Shown here piece by piece: positions 14,419-21,045 of a DNA stretch of 25,800 nucleotides. This DNA is from a virus. The DNA lies in the IMG/VR virus record IMGVR_UViG_3300049217_000290, positions 1 to 25,800 of that record; one strand, 5' to 3'. How positions within the stretch are numbered: the first letter of the stretch is position 1; every line of letters starts with the position of its first letter. Both the position numbers and the translations under genes were made by a program. The notes below the pieces were generated by a model. That model was given only the letters and a program-made list of their open reading frames with translations, was not told the origin of the DNA and did no database searches.

Positions 14419-15248
14419 TGCGGCGCTACCCGGCGATAGACCATGAGCTGCTCCCTGGTCCAGTCGCTCATGTCCTTCTGGCTGTAGGAAAGCCGCATGC
14501 TCTGGCCGGTGTCCTTCGACACTTCGCCGATGCGCGAGCGTTCCTTGTAGCGGAGCGCGACCAGCTCGATGCAGGCCTGCTCGATATCGAACGGCGTATA
14601 GCTGTAGGTCACGGCGATGGGCTTGCCGGCATCGGCGGCATTGAAGACGTAGCTCGGCGTGCCCGTCGTCGTGATGCCGTATTGTCCCTGCGCGAGGCTG
14701 CCGCTCGAGACGAAGACCAGCGCGGCACCGCCGGCGAAGGAAATACCGCGGTCACCGTTCCAGGGCCGGCTCAGCGCGGTCACCGGAAGCTGGAACGGCG
14801 TGCCGGAGGGGATCGCCTGCGGCTCGCCCTGTGCGAGATAGCCGGCGGTGTAGGCGACGGCGACGTTCTGCCGGCGCCGGTGGAAGGCATAGCCGACCAG
14901 CGCCAATTGCTGCGGCCCGGCTTCGCTCATCCCATCCCAGGGCTGCAGCAGATAGCCGTTGCCGCTCGGCGCCGGCGAAGACGCAGGGATGGTTATGGTG
15001 TCGATGGTCAGCGAGGCGACCGAGGTGACCGGCCATTGGCGCAGCAGCATGGCCGTGTCGCCGTTGCCGTCCATGGTCTCGGCATAGGCCTGGCTGGCGA
15101 TCTGCCGGCCGAGCCAATTCTGCACGAAGCTGCTGGCTGCCGTGACCAGGCGGGCCAGCAGCGCATCGTCGGTGGTCGGCAGCGGCTGGACGCCAGCGCC
15201 GAGCCAAGCCTTCACATTGGCCAAGGTGGTGAGATCGCCCGCGGCCAT
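14415..15248 (-). CDS. Head-tail connector protein (gp6/phiE125 gp8-like) with inserted beta module
   Basis: A 277-residue connector protein that attaches to the portal ring. The N-terminal helical part (TTLANVKAWLG, LLARLVTAASSFVQNWLGR) and PVTSVASLTID are typical of phage gp6-like connectors, as is the C-terminal helix DIEQACIELVALRYKERSRIGEVSKD. Relatives go almost directly from VAVAYTAGY (about residue 137) to PFDIEQA. Here residues 141-218 are an added beta module starting PQAIPSGTPFQLPV and ending SYVFNAADAGKPIAVTYSYT, the same type found in the tube and tip proteins. It would project from the neck of the virion. The gene overlaps the gp10-like gene as ATGA. Confidence 0.85.
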   Translation of the reverse strand: MAAGDLTTLANVKAWLGAGVQPLPTTDDALLARLVTAASSFVQNWLGRQIASQAYAETMDGNGDTAMLLRQWPVTSVASLTIDTITIPASSPAPSGNGYLLQPWDGMSEAGPQQLALVGYAFHRRRQNVAVAYTAGYLAQGEPQAIPSGTPFQLPVTALSRPWNGDRGISFAGGAALVFVSSGSLAQGQYGITTTGTPSYVFNAADAGKPIAVTYSYTPFDIEQACIELVALRYKERSRIGEVSKDTGQSMRLSYSQKDMSDWTREQLMVYRRVAPQ

Positions 15249-15254
15249 GGCGCG

Positions 15255-15554
15255 TCACCCCGCCTTCTGCGTGAGGATTTCCGCGCGGGCGCCGTCGCGC
15301 AGCTTGGCGTTGCTGACGGGATGTTCGACCGCGACGCCCCTCTCGCGAAGGAAGGCAAGAAGCGCGGCACGATCCATGCCGGCCACCAGGTCCTTCGCGG
15401 CCGCCGCATCGATCGGCGCGGCGCGGCGATAGCCATGGGCGGAGAGCTCGGCCACCGCCTCGTCGGGCACCTCGACGAAGCCATCCACCACCGGATGCTC
15501 GACGCCCTGGAAGGCGACGCCGGTCGCCCCCGCAGGAGCCTTCATGCGGACCAT
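15255..15554 (-). CDS. Small phage head-region protein of unknown function
   Basis: A 99-residue protein between capsid and connector genes. The N-terminal half has FQGVEHPVVDGFVEVPDEAVAELSAHGY, and the C-terminal half has MDRAALLAFLRERGVAVEHPVSNAKLRDGARAEIL. The latter resembles a short helix-extended-helix (SAP/HeH-like) motif seen in small head proteins of siphophages. It could be a head-fibre, decoration or connector accessory protein. I do not recognise a precise family. It is 7 nt from the connector start and 35 nt from the capsid-end hairpin. Confidence 0.7.
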   Translation of the reverse strand: MVRMKAPAGATGVAFQGVEHPVVDGFVEVPDEAVAELSAHGYRRAAPIDAAAAKDLVAGMDRAALLAFLRERGVAVEHPVSNAKLRDGARAEILTQKAG

Positions 15555-15588
15555 GATGTGTTCCTTGATTCGGATTCAGAGCGCAGGA

Positions 15589-15615
15589 CGGGGCCGGATT
15601 TCAGGTCCGGCCCCG
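15589..15615 (-). terminator. GC-rich hairpin just after the capsid gene
   Basis: A perfect 10-bp stem (15589-15598 with 15606-15615) with a 7-nt loop lies 13 nt downstream of the capsid stop. There is no T-run, so it is more likely an attenuator or a 3'-end stabiliser. It would let capsid mRNA outnumber downstream connector mRNA, as needed for the stoichiometry of a virion. Confidence 0.55.
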
Positions 15616-15628
15616 CATGGAGACCTGC

Positions 15629-17149
15629 TCAACCGTTGGCGATGTTGGTGATGACGCCGAGGCTCGGCGGGAAATAGTGCTGCAGGATCTCGTCGGCATA
15701 GACGCCGTATTCGTAGGCGCGGCGGATGAGCGGCCATTCGATCTGGTAATAATCCTGCCGCGTGCGGATCTGCGCGACATTGGCCACGTTCGACAAGGGA
15801 TAGGGCAGCTTCGAGGTGAAGAACAGGATAGTGCCGGCCGGCATATTCGGATGCACCTCGACGGGAACCACCTGTCCGCCCGCCATGCTGAAACGATTCA
15901 GGTATTGCCGGATCATCACGCCGCCGGCCAGCATGCCGTCCTTGATCTCAGCGGTGTAGCGCAGGTTCGAGGTGGAGCCGCCGGCCAGCATCTTCTTCGA
16001 GATGTTGAGCGCTTCCTGGCTGTTCACCAGGATGAGGTCCGGCGACAGGCGGTAATTGTCCCAGAAGGATTTCAGCGCCGCGTCGATCTCGACGATGCCG
16101 CCCTCGCCGTCTGATGTGAGCGGCGTGCCGGTGCCGACGGTGCCGGTGGGCTGCGACGCGAAATAAGCGTTCGAGCCGGATTTCAGCGCCTGGGTCAAGA
16201 GTCCATCGAACACCAGCGTGTTCGCGCTGTTGTCGGCGCTGCCGAGCGAGGCGGCGGTCTGCGTGCCGGTCGCCGTGGCGGTGATCACCAGGCTGTTGAT
16301 GAAGGTGATGGCGCCGAGCACTTCGGAGCCCGCGGTGCCCCAGAACCAGGCATAGCCCATGGCGCCCTTCACCGCGGCAACCGAGGCGCCGCAGCTGCCG
16401 TTCGGACCGGTGATGGAGGCGGTGGCGTTGGTGGATTGCTTGGCCGCGCCGCCGCCGAACACGTCGCTGTTGCTGTAGGGGCCGGCCGAGGCGCGGGTGA
16501 TCTGGCCCTGGATGCCGCCGGCGACGGAACCGTTGATCACGCCGTCGAGGGACAGCGCGACGCAGATGACGGAGAGCGTCTGCGTGGCGAGCGAGCCGCC
16601 GCTGGTCGAGGCTGCCAAGGTCGGCGTCGGCGTGGTGCCGAGCGCGAGCGAATTGTTGCCGCCGAGGATGAGTTGCTCCTCGCCAAGCATCACCGCTTCC
16701 AGGAGGGCCCGCGCCGCTACCGCGCGGATGTCGTCGAAGCCCATGCCGGCGTATTGCGCCTCGAAGTCGACGCTGTCTTCCAGGCCGATGCCCTTGTAGA
16801 CGGCGATATAGTCCTGGGTCGAGATGGCCATGACGCCGCCGCGATTGCCGCCGGACACGCCGAGGCGCACGCTCGAGGTATTCACGCCGGTGATGGCGCG
16901 CCAGTTGGCCTGGATGCCGCCCTTGCCGGAGACGCGGGGGATGCGGTTGCGGAGCGGCGTCAGCACGGGATAGAGGAACTTGGCACCGGTTTCCAAGTCG
17001 TAATAGGTGAGGCCGGAGGTGGCGCTGGCGTTCTGCGCGAAGGTGCTCTTGGCCAGCACGCCGGCGAGGCGGGGATCGTCGATCGGCGACTTGTAGGCCG
17101 CCTTGAAGGCATCGAGCGTCTTCTGCACTGCGTTGGGATCAAAGGTCAT
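15629..17149 (-). CDS. HK97-fold major capsid protein with an internal insertion domain
   Basis: A 506-residue shell protein. The N-terminal part (FLYPVLTPLRNRIPRVSGKGG) and the C-terminal part (SPDLILVNSQEALNISKKML, YPLSNVANVAQIRTRQDYYQIEWPL) belong to an HK97-fold group in siphophages. The region of about residues 172-310 is rich in Gly, Ser, Thr and Ala with beta-type phrases (VICVALSLDGV, GAMGYAWFWGTAGSE, AITFINSLVITATATG). This looks like an Ig/FN3-like surface domain and explains the size above the roughly 300-390 residues of a simple shell protein. The expected upstream gene, the protease/scaffold, is 5.9 kb away on the other side of the ubiquitin-like island. TGGAG sits 9 nt before the ATG. 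A hairpin follows the stop. Confidence 0.88.
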   Translation of the reverse strand: MTFDPNAVQKTLDAFKAAYKSPIDDPRLAGVLAKSTFAQNASATSGLTYYDLETGAKFLYPVLTPLRNRIPRVSGKGGIQANWRAITGVNTSSVRLGVSGGNRGGVMAISTQDYIAVYKGIGLEDSVDFEAQYAGMGFDDIRAVAARALLEAVMLGEEQLILGGNNSLALGTTPTPTLAASTSGGSLATQTLSVICVALSLDGVINGSVAGGIQGQITRASAGPYSNSDVFGGGAAKQSTNATASITGPNGSCGASVAAVKGAMGYAWFWGTAGSEVLGAITFINSLVITATATGTQTAASLGSADNSANTLVFDGLLTQALKSGSNAYFASQPTGTVGTGTPLTSDGEGGIVEIDAALKSFWDNYRLSPDLILVNSQEALNISKKMLAGGSTSNLRYTAEIKDGMLAGGVMIRQYLNRFSMAGGQVVPVEVHPNMPAGTILFFTSKLPYPLSNVANVAQIRTRQDYYQIEWPLIRRAYEYGVYADEILQHYFPPSLGVITNIANG

Positions 17150-17188
17150 CTAAGGGCTCCATCAAGGGAGGGGCGGCGTCTCCTGCGA

Positions 17189-17205
17189 CAATCGCTTCGC
17201 GATTG
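17189..17205. other. Hairpin in the leader of the capsid gene
   Basis: CAATCGC (17189-17195) pairs with GCGATTG (17199-17205) around TTC, about 40 nt upstream of the capsid ATG. With the 17-bp repeat at 17264-17280 it is the only structure I see in the 150-nt gap between capsid and the ImmA gene. This gap must hold either a capsid promoter or a read-through path from the ImmA gene. Confidence 0.35.
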
Positions 17206-17263
17206 CGCCAACGACGCGGCCGATTGCCTTGCCCAAGGGCCTGCAGGTGGATTGCCCGGCCCG

Positions 17264-17280
17264 GGCGAACAGGCCGGCGA
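17264..17280. repeat. 17-bp direct repeat, left copy, bracketing the ubiquitin-like module
   Basis: GGCGAACAGGCCGGCGA occurs here and, identically, at 20496-20512. The bases on either side differ, so the match is exactly 17 bp. The two copies enclose the ImmA, XRE, ubiquitin-like, JAMM and E1 genes and nothing else. This is consistent with an insertion, excision or recombination boundary. Confidence 0.7.
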
Positions 17281-17299
17281 AAACAAGAGTAGAGATTAG

Positions 17300-17884
17300 C
17301 TATCTACGCGCGCTAGCACGCGGTGAGCGCAAGCCGAGCTGGTAGTCAATTCCCGTCATCCGCACGCGCCACCTTAGTAGATCGGGACTTACGGCGAAGT
17401 GTGTGGCCGCATCGTCGTCTGACATTGACATTCGCCGCATCCATAGGAGCGCAGGCCGCGGCAGCAAAAGCGCTGCTCCGAGCCATGCGGCTTCGTCTTC
17501 CTGTTCTTGGTTGAAGGCGCTCGGCACAAGATGTCCATCGGATGTTTGCACAGCCGAAGCTAACTCATGACCCAACATAATGTGCGCTAGCTCATGCATA
17601 ACGACACTATTCTGGCGTCGCGCAGATTGCTCAGAATTCACAACAATTAAATTGTGGATGCCTATGCGTAGCGTGAAGCCGGACCATTCCTTCGCCCCTG
17701 CTCCACGCAATTGTCGAAGGTCCGCGGTGGACAAGCCTGCAACGTCTTCTGTAAGCCAGATAGTTACGTCGAGGTCTTTCGCGACGTCACTTCCCAAGAG
17801 GGGGGCCGTGTCGCCGAGCCCCATCCTTCGGCGCAACTCTACGGCGCGCCGTTCGCTTTGAGATTTGAACCCCCGCTTGAGCAC
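17300..17884 (-). CDS. ImmA/IrrE-family metallopeptidase
   Basis: A 194-residue zinc peptidase of the ImmA/IrrE (COG2856) family, which cleaves a partner XRE repressor on a signal. The zinc-binding motif HELAH is at residues 97-101, preceded by a beta strand (HNLIVVN at about 77). The third ligand region is EQEDEAAWLGAALLLPR at about 127-143. The C-terminal FAVSPDLLRWRVRMTG is a typical small helical tail. The GTG start at 17884 shares one base with the TAG of the XRE gene, so the two are translationally coupled. This is the standard derepression pair of mobile elements. Here it probably controls the divergent ubiquitin-like operon. It also lies upstream of, and in line with, the capsid gene. 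Confidence 0.88.
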   Translation of the reverse strand: MLKRGFKSQSERRAVELRRRMGLGDTAPLLGSDVAKDLDVTIWLTEDVAGLSTADLRQLRGAGAKEWSGFTLRIGIHNLIVVNSEQSARRQNSVVMHELAHIMLGHELASAVQTSDGHLVPSAFNQEQEDEAAWLGAALLLPRPALLWMRRMSMSDDDAATHFAVSPDLLRWRVRMTGIDYQLGLRSPRASARR

Positions 17885-18246
17885 TATTGGTGACCATCAG
17901 CTTTGATCTTTTCCGCAAACTGCCTATACGCGGCCATGATCAAGTTTCCCAGTGCCTTGGACGTCCCTGGCGTCACCGCCTTGTTTTTCTTGAAAACGAC
18001 TTGCACGTGGGGTCGATCCGTTGTCTGTGCGCCGAGCGACGTGCCCAAGTAACGTGCCGGCTCAACTCCGAGCCATACACATACTTTTTTCAAAGTCTCC
18101 AGGTCGGGGATTCTACCGTTCTCGATGCGTGAAAGGGTGGCTGGGCTGATCTCAATCTCCGCGGCGGCCGCCCGGACTCCCATGCTGCCGCGTTTCTGTT
18201 GGAGCAGCTGCCCAAGTTTCTTCGGCGTGAGTTGATCGCTTTCCAT
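17884..18246 (-). CDS. XRE-family transcriptional regulator
   Basis: A 120-residue repressor-type protein with an N-terminal HTH_3 domain at about residues 8-66: LGQLLQQKRGSMGVRAAAAEIEISPATLSRIENGRIPDLETLKKVCVWLGVEP. The recognition helix is in ISPATLSRIENG. The remaining residues form a basic tail (VQVVFKKNKAVTPGTSKALGNLIMAAYRQFAEKI), perhaps for dimerisation or for cleavage by the peptidase encoded next. It is transcribed away from the ubiquitin-like operon and separated from it by a 199-nt region with palindromes, the expected place for its operators. Confidence 0.88.
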   Translation of the reverse strand: MESDQLTPKKLGQLLQQKRGSMGVRAAAAEIEISPATLSRIENGRIPDLETLKKVCVWLGVEPARYLGTSLGAQTTDRPHVQVVFKKNKAVTPGTSKALGNLIMAAYRQFAEKIKADGHQ

Positions 18247-18445
18247 AGCGTCTCATAGAAGAAATAAGTGTTGCATACGTGAGGCTCCTGTGTTTCTCTA
18301 GAGAGACGGTCGAGAGAATCATGCCCGGAGTGCTTGGTCAAGTGATTCTCGCGAAAAGGGCAATCAGGAGTCCTCAACCAGGGTTTACGTCGGCACGGCA
18401 GGTAACGGGCAGGCGCCTATTGGCTAGCAACGTAGGAGTAGCTTC
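18247..18445. promoter_or_regulatory. Divergent control region between XRE and the ubiquitin-like operon
   Basis: The 199 nt between the two start codons must hold promoters for both directions. Visible elements are the perfect palindrome TCTCTAGAGA (18295-18304), and an inverted repeat GAGAATCA (18314-18321) with TGATTCTC (18343-18350) spaced by 21 nt. Both are plausible XRE operators. AGGAG at 18434-18438 is the ribosome binding site of the ubiquitin-like gene, 7 nt before its ATG. I could not pick a convincing -35/-10 pair. Confidence 0.55.
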
Positions 18446-18718
18446 ATGGAAGCGGCACAGCACAACGACTACGAAGTTGAGATCAACTACAACGGCGTCG
18501 TGAAACCGTTCAAGGTCACGGTGAGCGAGCTGGTGAAAGCTTTGCTGGAAAAAGCAATTCGAGTGTTCGGCATCAGCCAGAACATGCATTTGCTAGCGCT
18601 GTTTACCCCGAGCAACGAAGAGCTCGCGGACAGCAAGACCATTGGCAGCGCTGGCGTGCATCCGAACGAGCGCCTGAATTTGCGCCCCAGTGCAATGCGT
18701 GGTGGTTGTGGCCAGTGA
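18446..18718 (+). CDS. Bacterial ubiquitin-like protein (DUF2604-type)
   Basis: A 90-residue beta-grasp protein. The strand pair YEVEINYNGVVKPFKVT (residues 9-25), the long helix VSELVKALLEKAIRVFGI (26-43), the strand HLLALFTP and the final strand ERLNLRP follow the ubiquitin plan. It ends MRGGCGQ, so a Gly-Gly pair at 86-87 is followed by three residues that must be removed to free a ubiquitin-type diglycine tail. Next to a JAMM peptidase and an E1-like enzyme, this should be the modifier conjugated to target proteins. It starts the operon with a good ribosome binding site (AGGAG, 7 nt spacing), and its stop overlaps the next gene. The DUF2604 name is from pattern memory. The ubiquitin-like fold is supported by context and secondary-structure layout. 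Confidence 0.82.
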   Translation: MEAAQHNDYEVEINYNGVVKPFKVTVSELVKALLEKAIRVFGISQNMHLLALFTPSNEELADSKTIGSAGVHPNERLNLRPSAMRGGCGQ

Positions 18719-19155
18719 TCTACCACGTACCCCGCGTCGTGCTGTCGGAAACGTTCAAGATGTTCCGCCTATGTGGCGCGGGTGAGCGCGAATGCGTGAC
18801 GTTTTGGCTAAGCAAGTGGTCGACCCCTTATGCCATTAACGAAGTGGTCCATCCAAATCACTCGGGACATCAATACGGATTCGAGCTAGATCCAAACTGG
18901 CTGAACGATTTTTGGAATCGCCTAGCAGATCGCAGAGAAGGAGTCCGTTGTCAAATTCATACGCATCCGAAAACGGCGTTTCACTCCCCGACCGATGATG
19001 CTTGGCCTATCGTTCACACGTCAGGGTTTCTGTCATTAGTAATCCCGGATTTCGGAATGAAGTGCGTTGGATTTGAGCGCGCCTTTCTTGCCGAGCTCAA
19101 TCCTCATGGTCAATTCTGCGAATTGCCGATTCATCAGCGGCTGGTGATCGTATGA
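18715..19155 (+). CDS. JAMM/JAB-domain metallo-isopeptidase (prokaryotic Mov34-like)
   Basis: A 146-residue JAB-domain protein. The JAMM zinc site is visible: Glu43 in NEVVHPNH, His82 and His84 in IHTHP, Ser91 and Asp94 in HSPTDD. Later TSGFLSLVIPDFG is a typical prokaryotic JAB strand. The spacing HxHPx5SxxD is one residue shorter than in Rpn11 or RadC. In this setting the enzyme would trim the ubiquitin-like precursor after Gly87 and/or remove it from targets. The frame opens at a TTG at 18706, but GTG at 18715 overlaps the previous stop (GTGA) and gives a sensible N-terminus, so I use it. Its own stop overlaps the E1 start (ATGA). Confidence 0.88.
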   Translation: MIYHVPRVVLSETFKMFRLCGAGERECVTFWLSKWSTPYAINEVVHPNHSGHQYGFELDPNWLNDFWNRLADRREGVRCQIHTHPKTAFHSPTDDAWPIVHTSGFLSLVIPDFGMKCVGFERAFLAELNPHGQFCELPIHQRLVIV

Positions 19156-20453
19156 GCCCTCGGGAAGCCTTGGATCGAACGCTCCTACTTATGAGGAACG
19201 ACCTCCGCGCGGAAATCTCGGATGAAGTCTTGTTACGGACGCTCCTAAATACGAAAGTCGCGTTGATCGCCGACTTAGCAAACGTGAAGACGCACTCGGC
19301 ACAATGCGCATATGTCACTGCAGCCATAATGTGTATGCGCTCAGGGGCTACCGTCTATCTCGCGGCGCCGAACGTAGAGCTGTTGGGACCGCAGCCGCCG
19401 CTATCGCAATCCAAACTGATCGACGCCCTTCTCGATGTCGGCAACAAAATAATCCCATCTCGCCATTTTCACATCGAGCCCCCAAGGGTGAAGCTTGATC
19501 TTGTCATATTGCTTGGCGACACGACATGGACGGGCGAGGCAGACTTAGTTGTCAGCATCAATGCAAGCGATTGGAGCTGCCAGCTTAGTGAAGCGGGTGC
19601 CGCCGCTGCATGGGCTGGCAACGAATGGCCGTTCGGCGCGCTGGGTGCCGCAGCTCTCGCCGCTGGAGAAGCGTTCAAGGTAGCTATGCGCAAACTTCGC
19701 GATTGGCGCAAGCACGACATATTTGATGATTTTTTTGCGTTGACGACCTACGCACGTCTCCAACTTGCCTCTGATTTGACCCAAAAGCGGACTGCGCTCG
19801 ATCGTGCAGATTTTGTCAGCGGAGGAGCGATAGCGAACGCGGCGATTTTTGCATTAGCCCGTCTCCCGGCAGCACGCGGCGTCGTGCGAGTGATTGAACC
19901 CGATCTAAATGGCCTCTCGAACGCGAATCGCTACCCGTTGCTGACCCTAGATCGGCTCAATCTCGGTAAAGCGCATGATTTAGCCACCCGAAACCTTGGT
20001 AATCTTAAAGTGCGCGGCCTGCCTTTGCGGTTCGACGCGACTAGCCACAGGCGTATAGGTACTTTCGCACCGTCAGTCCTCGTGGGCGTGGATCATATCC
20101 CGAGCCGTTGGGACGTGCAGCGGACTCTTCCAAAATGGCTGGGAATAGGGGCAACTTCGCACTATGGCGTCATGATTACTGTGCATGAGGCAGGCTTGCC
20201 CTGCGCGACATGCGCCCACCCTATTGATGATCCGGGCACGGACCTAATCCCCACAGTCAATTTCATATCGTTCTGGGCCGGTCTTTTGTTAGCAGTTCGA
20301 TACGTCCGGCACATGAGCGGCATTCGTGAAGATCCAGCTGAGCAACTGATCTTGTTTCATCCGCTCCGTCCAGAACGGCCGCCACAGCGGGGGCCAGTGC
20401 CATTTCGTCCTGGCTGCGTGTGGACTGAAGATCGTGCTGTTGCATCGCGCTGA
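19152..20453 (+). CDS. E1-like ubiquitin-activating enzyme (two ThiF-type domains)
   Basis: A 433-residue protein with two Rossmann modules. The N-terminal one (about residues 33-180) keeps the ThiF layout (TKVALIADLANVKTHSA... and EWPFGALGAAALAAGEAFKVAM) but lacks the active-site set, so it looks like a pseudo-enzyme half. The C-terminal one (about 219-385) has a variant glycine loop, SGGAIANA at 223-230. It keeps the adenylation residues: Asp251 in EPD, Asn259 and Arg260 in SNANR, Lys273, and Asp314 in VGVDHIPSR. Cys351 and Cys354 (LPCATCAHP) are candidates for a thioester or metal role. It should adenylate the diglycine end of the small protein encoded by the first gene. No E2-like protein is encoded in the operon. 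The start overlaps the JAMM stop (ATGA). Confidence 0.85.
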   Translation: MSPREALDRTLLLMRNDLRAEISDEVLLRTLLNTKVALIADLANVKTHSAQCAYVTAAIMCMRSGATVYLAAPNVELLGPQPPLSQSKLIDALLDVGNKIIPSRHFHIEPPRVKLDLVILLGDTTWTGEADLVVSINASDWSCQLSEAGAAAAWAGNEWPFGALGAAALAAGEAFKVAMRKLRDWRKHDIFDDFFALTTYARLQLASDLTQKRTALDRADFVSGGAIANAAIFALARLPAARGVVRVIEPDLNGLSNANRYPLLTLDRLNLGKAHDLATRNLGNLKVRGLPLRFDATSHRRIGTFAPSVLVGVDHIPSRWDVQRTLPKWLGIGATSHYGVMITVHEAGLPCATCAHPIDDPGTDLIPTVNFISFWAGLLLAVRYVRHMSGIREDPAEQLILFHPLRPERPPQRGPVPFRPGCVWTEDRAVASR

Positions 20454-20495
20454 AGCTGGGTTTGGACTCCCGTCTCGACGCTTGATAAAGGCGCA

Positions 20496-20512
20496 GGCGA
20501 ACAGGCCGGCGA
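20496..20512. repeat. 17-bp direct repeat, right copy
   Basis: Identical to 17264-17280 and located 43 nt after the E1 stop. Between 20454 and 20643 I see no convincing gene, only this repeat and some very short frames. Confidence 0.7.
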
Positions 20513-20643
20513 CGGAATAGGTATCTCGCGAGTGGGATATGAAGGCCTACGCCATTCTGCAACCGAGAGAAAGGGCGGAATGACTCCTGACCCCGACTCG
20601 CCTTATTCTAGGAGTTGCAAGCTAACCCAGGGCGAACACCATC

Positions 20644-20916
20644 ATGAGAGAAGTCTTTTTCCTCGATTGGATCACTCCCGAGGACTATGAGGCCATCCGG
20701 GGTCTCCAAGGTTCGGACCTGCCCGACACCTATGATGAATGGTTCAAACTTCATACGACGAAGAAGATTGAACGCGGACACGTCGGCGATACCGTCGAAC
20801 TGGTCCGAGTCTATCCGCACGAGTTCATTCGGTATTGTCGAGGAGCAGGCGCAGCTGCCACCGGCCACAGTTTGAACATCTTCGCCCAAGGAAGAGGGGC
20901 CGGAAAGATATACTAA
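20644..20916 (+). CDS. Small protein of unknown function
   Basis: A 90-residue protein that I do not recognise. It begins MREVFFLDWITPEDYEAIRGL, has an acidic, aromatic middle (DTYDEWFKLHTTKKIERGHVGDTVELVRVYPHEFIRYC) and a Gly/Ala-rich end. No membrane segment or signal peptide is visible. It lies 190 nt after the E1 gene on the same strand but outside the 17-bp repeats, so it may not belong to the ubiquitin-like system. The ribosome binding site is poor (CAGGGCG 9-15 nt upstream). Confidence 0.6.
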   Translation: MREVFFLDWITPEDYEAIRGLQGSDLPDTYDEWFKLHTTKKIERGHVGDTVELVRVYPHEFIRYCRGAGAAATGHSLNIFAQGRGAGKIY

Positions 20917-21045
20917 GTAAGCACAACCCGGCAGACAGCAATTTGCTCAATTCGGGTTCCCGCGCAATCTGTCGGAGGGCGTTACAAAGTGGTGACATGC
21001 GCGGTAGTTCACTCGACAGCGCCAGCCAGACTAGGAGCGACGGCC

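Noticed and set aside
20580-20690. A 36-codon plus-strand frame (MTPDPDSPYSRS...).
   Set aside because: No ribosome binding site, and it overlaps the better supported gene at 20644-20916 in another frame.
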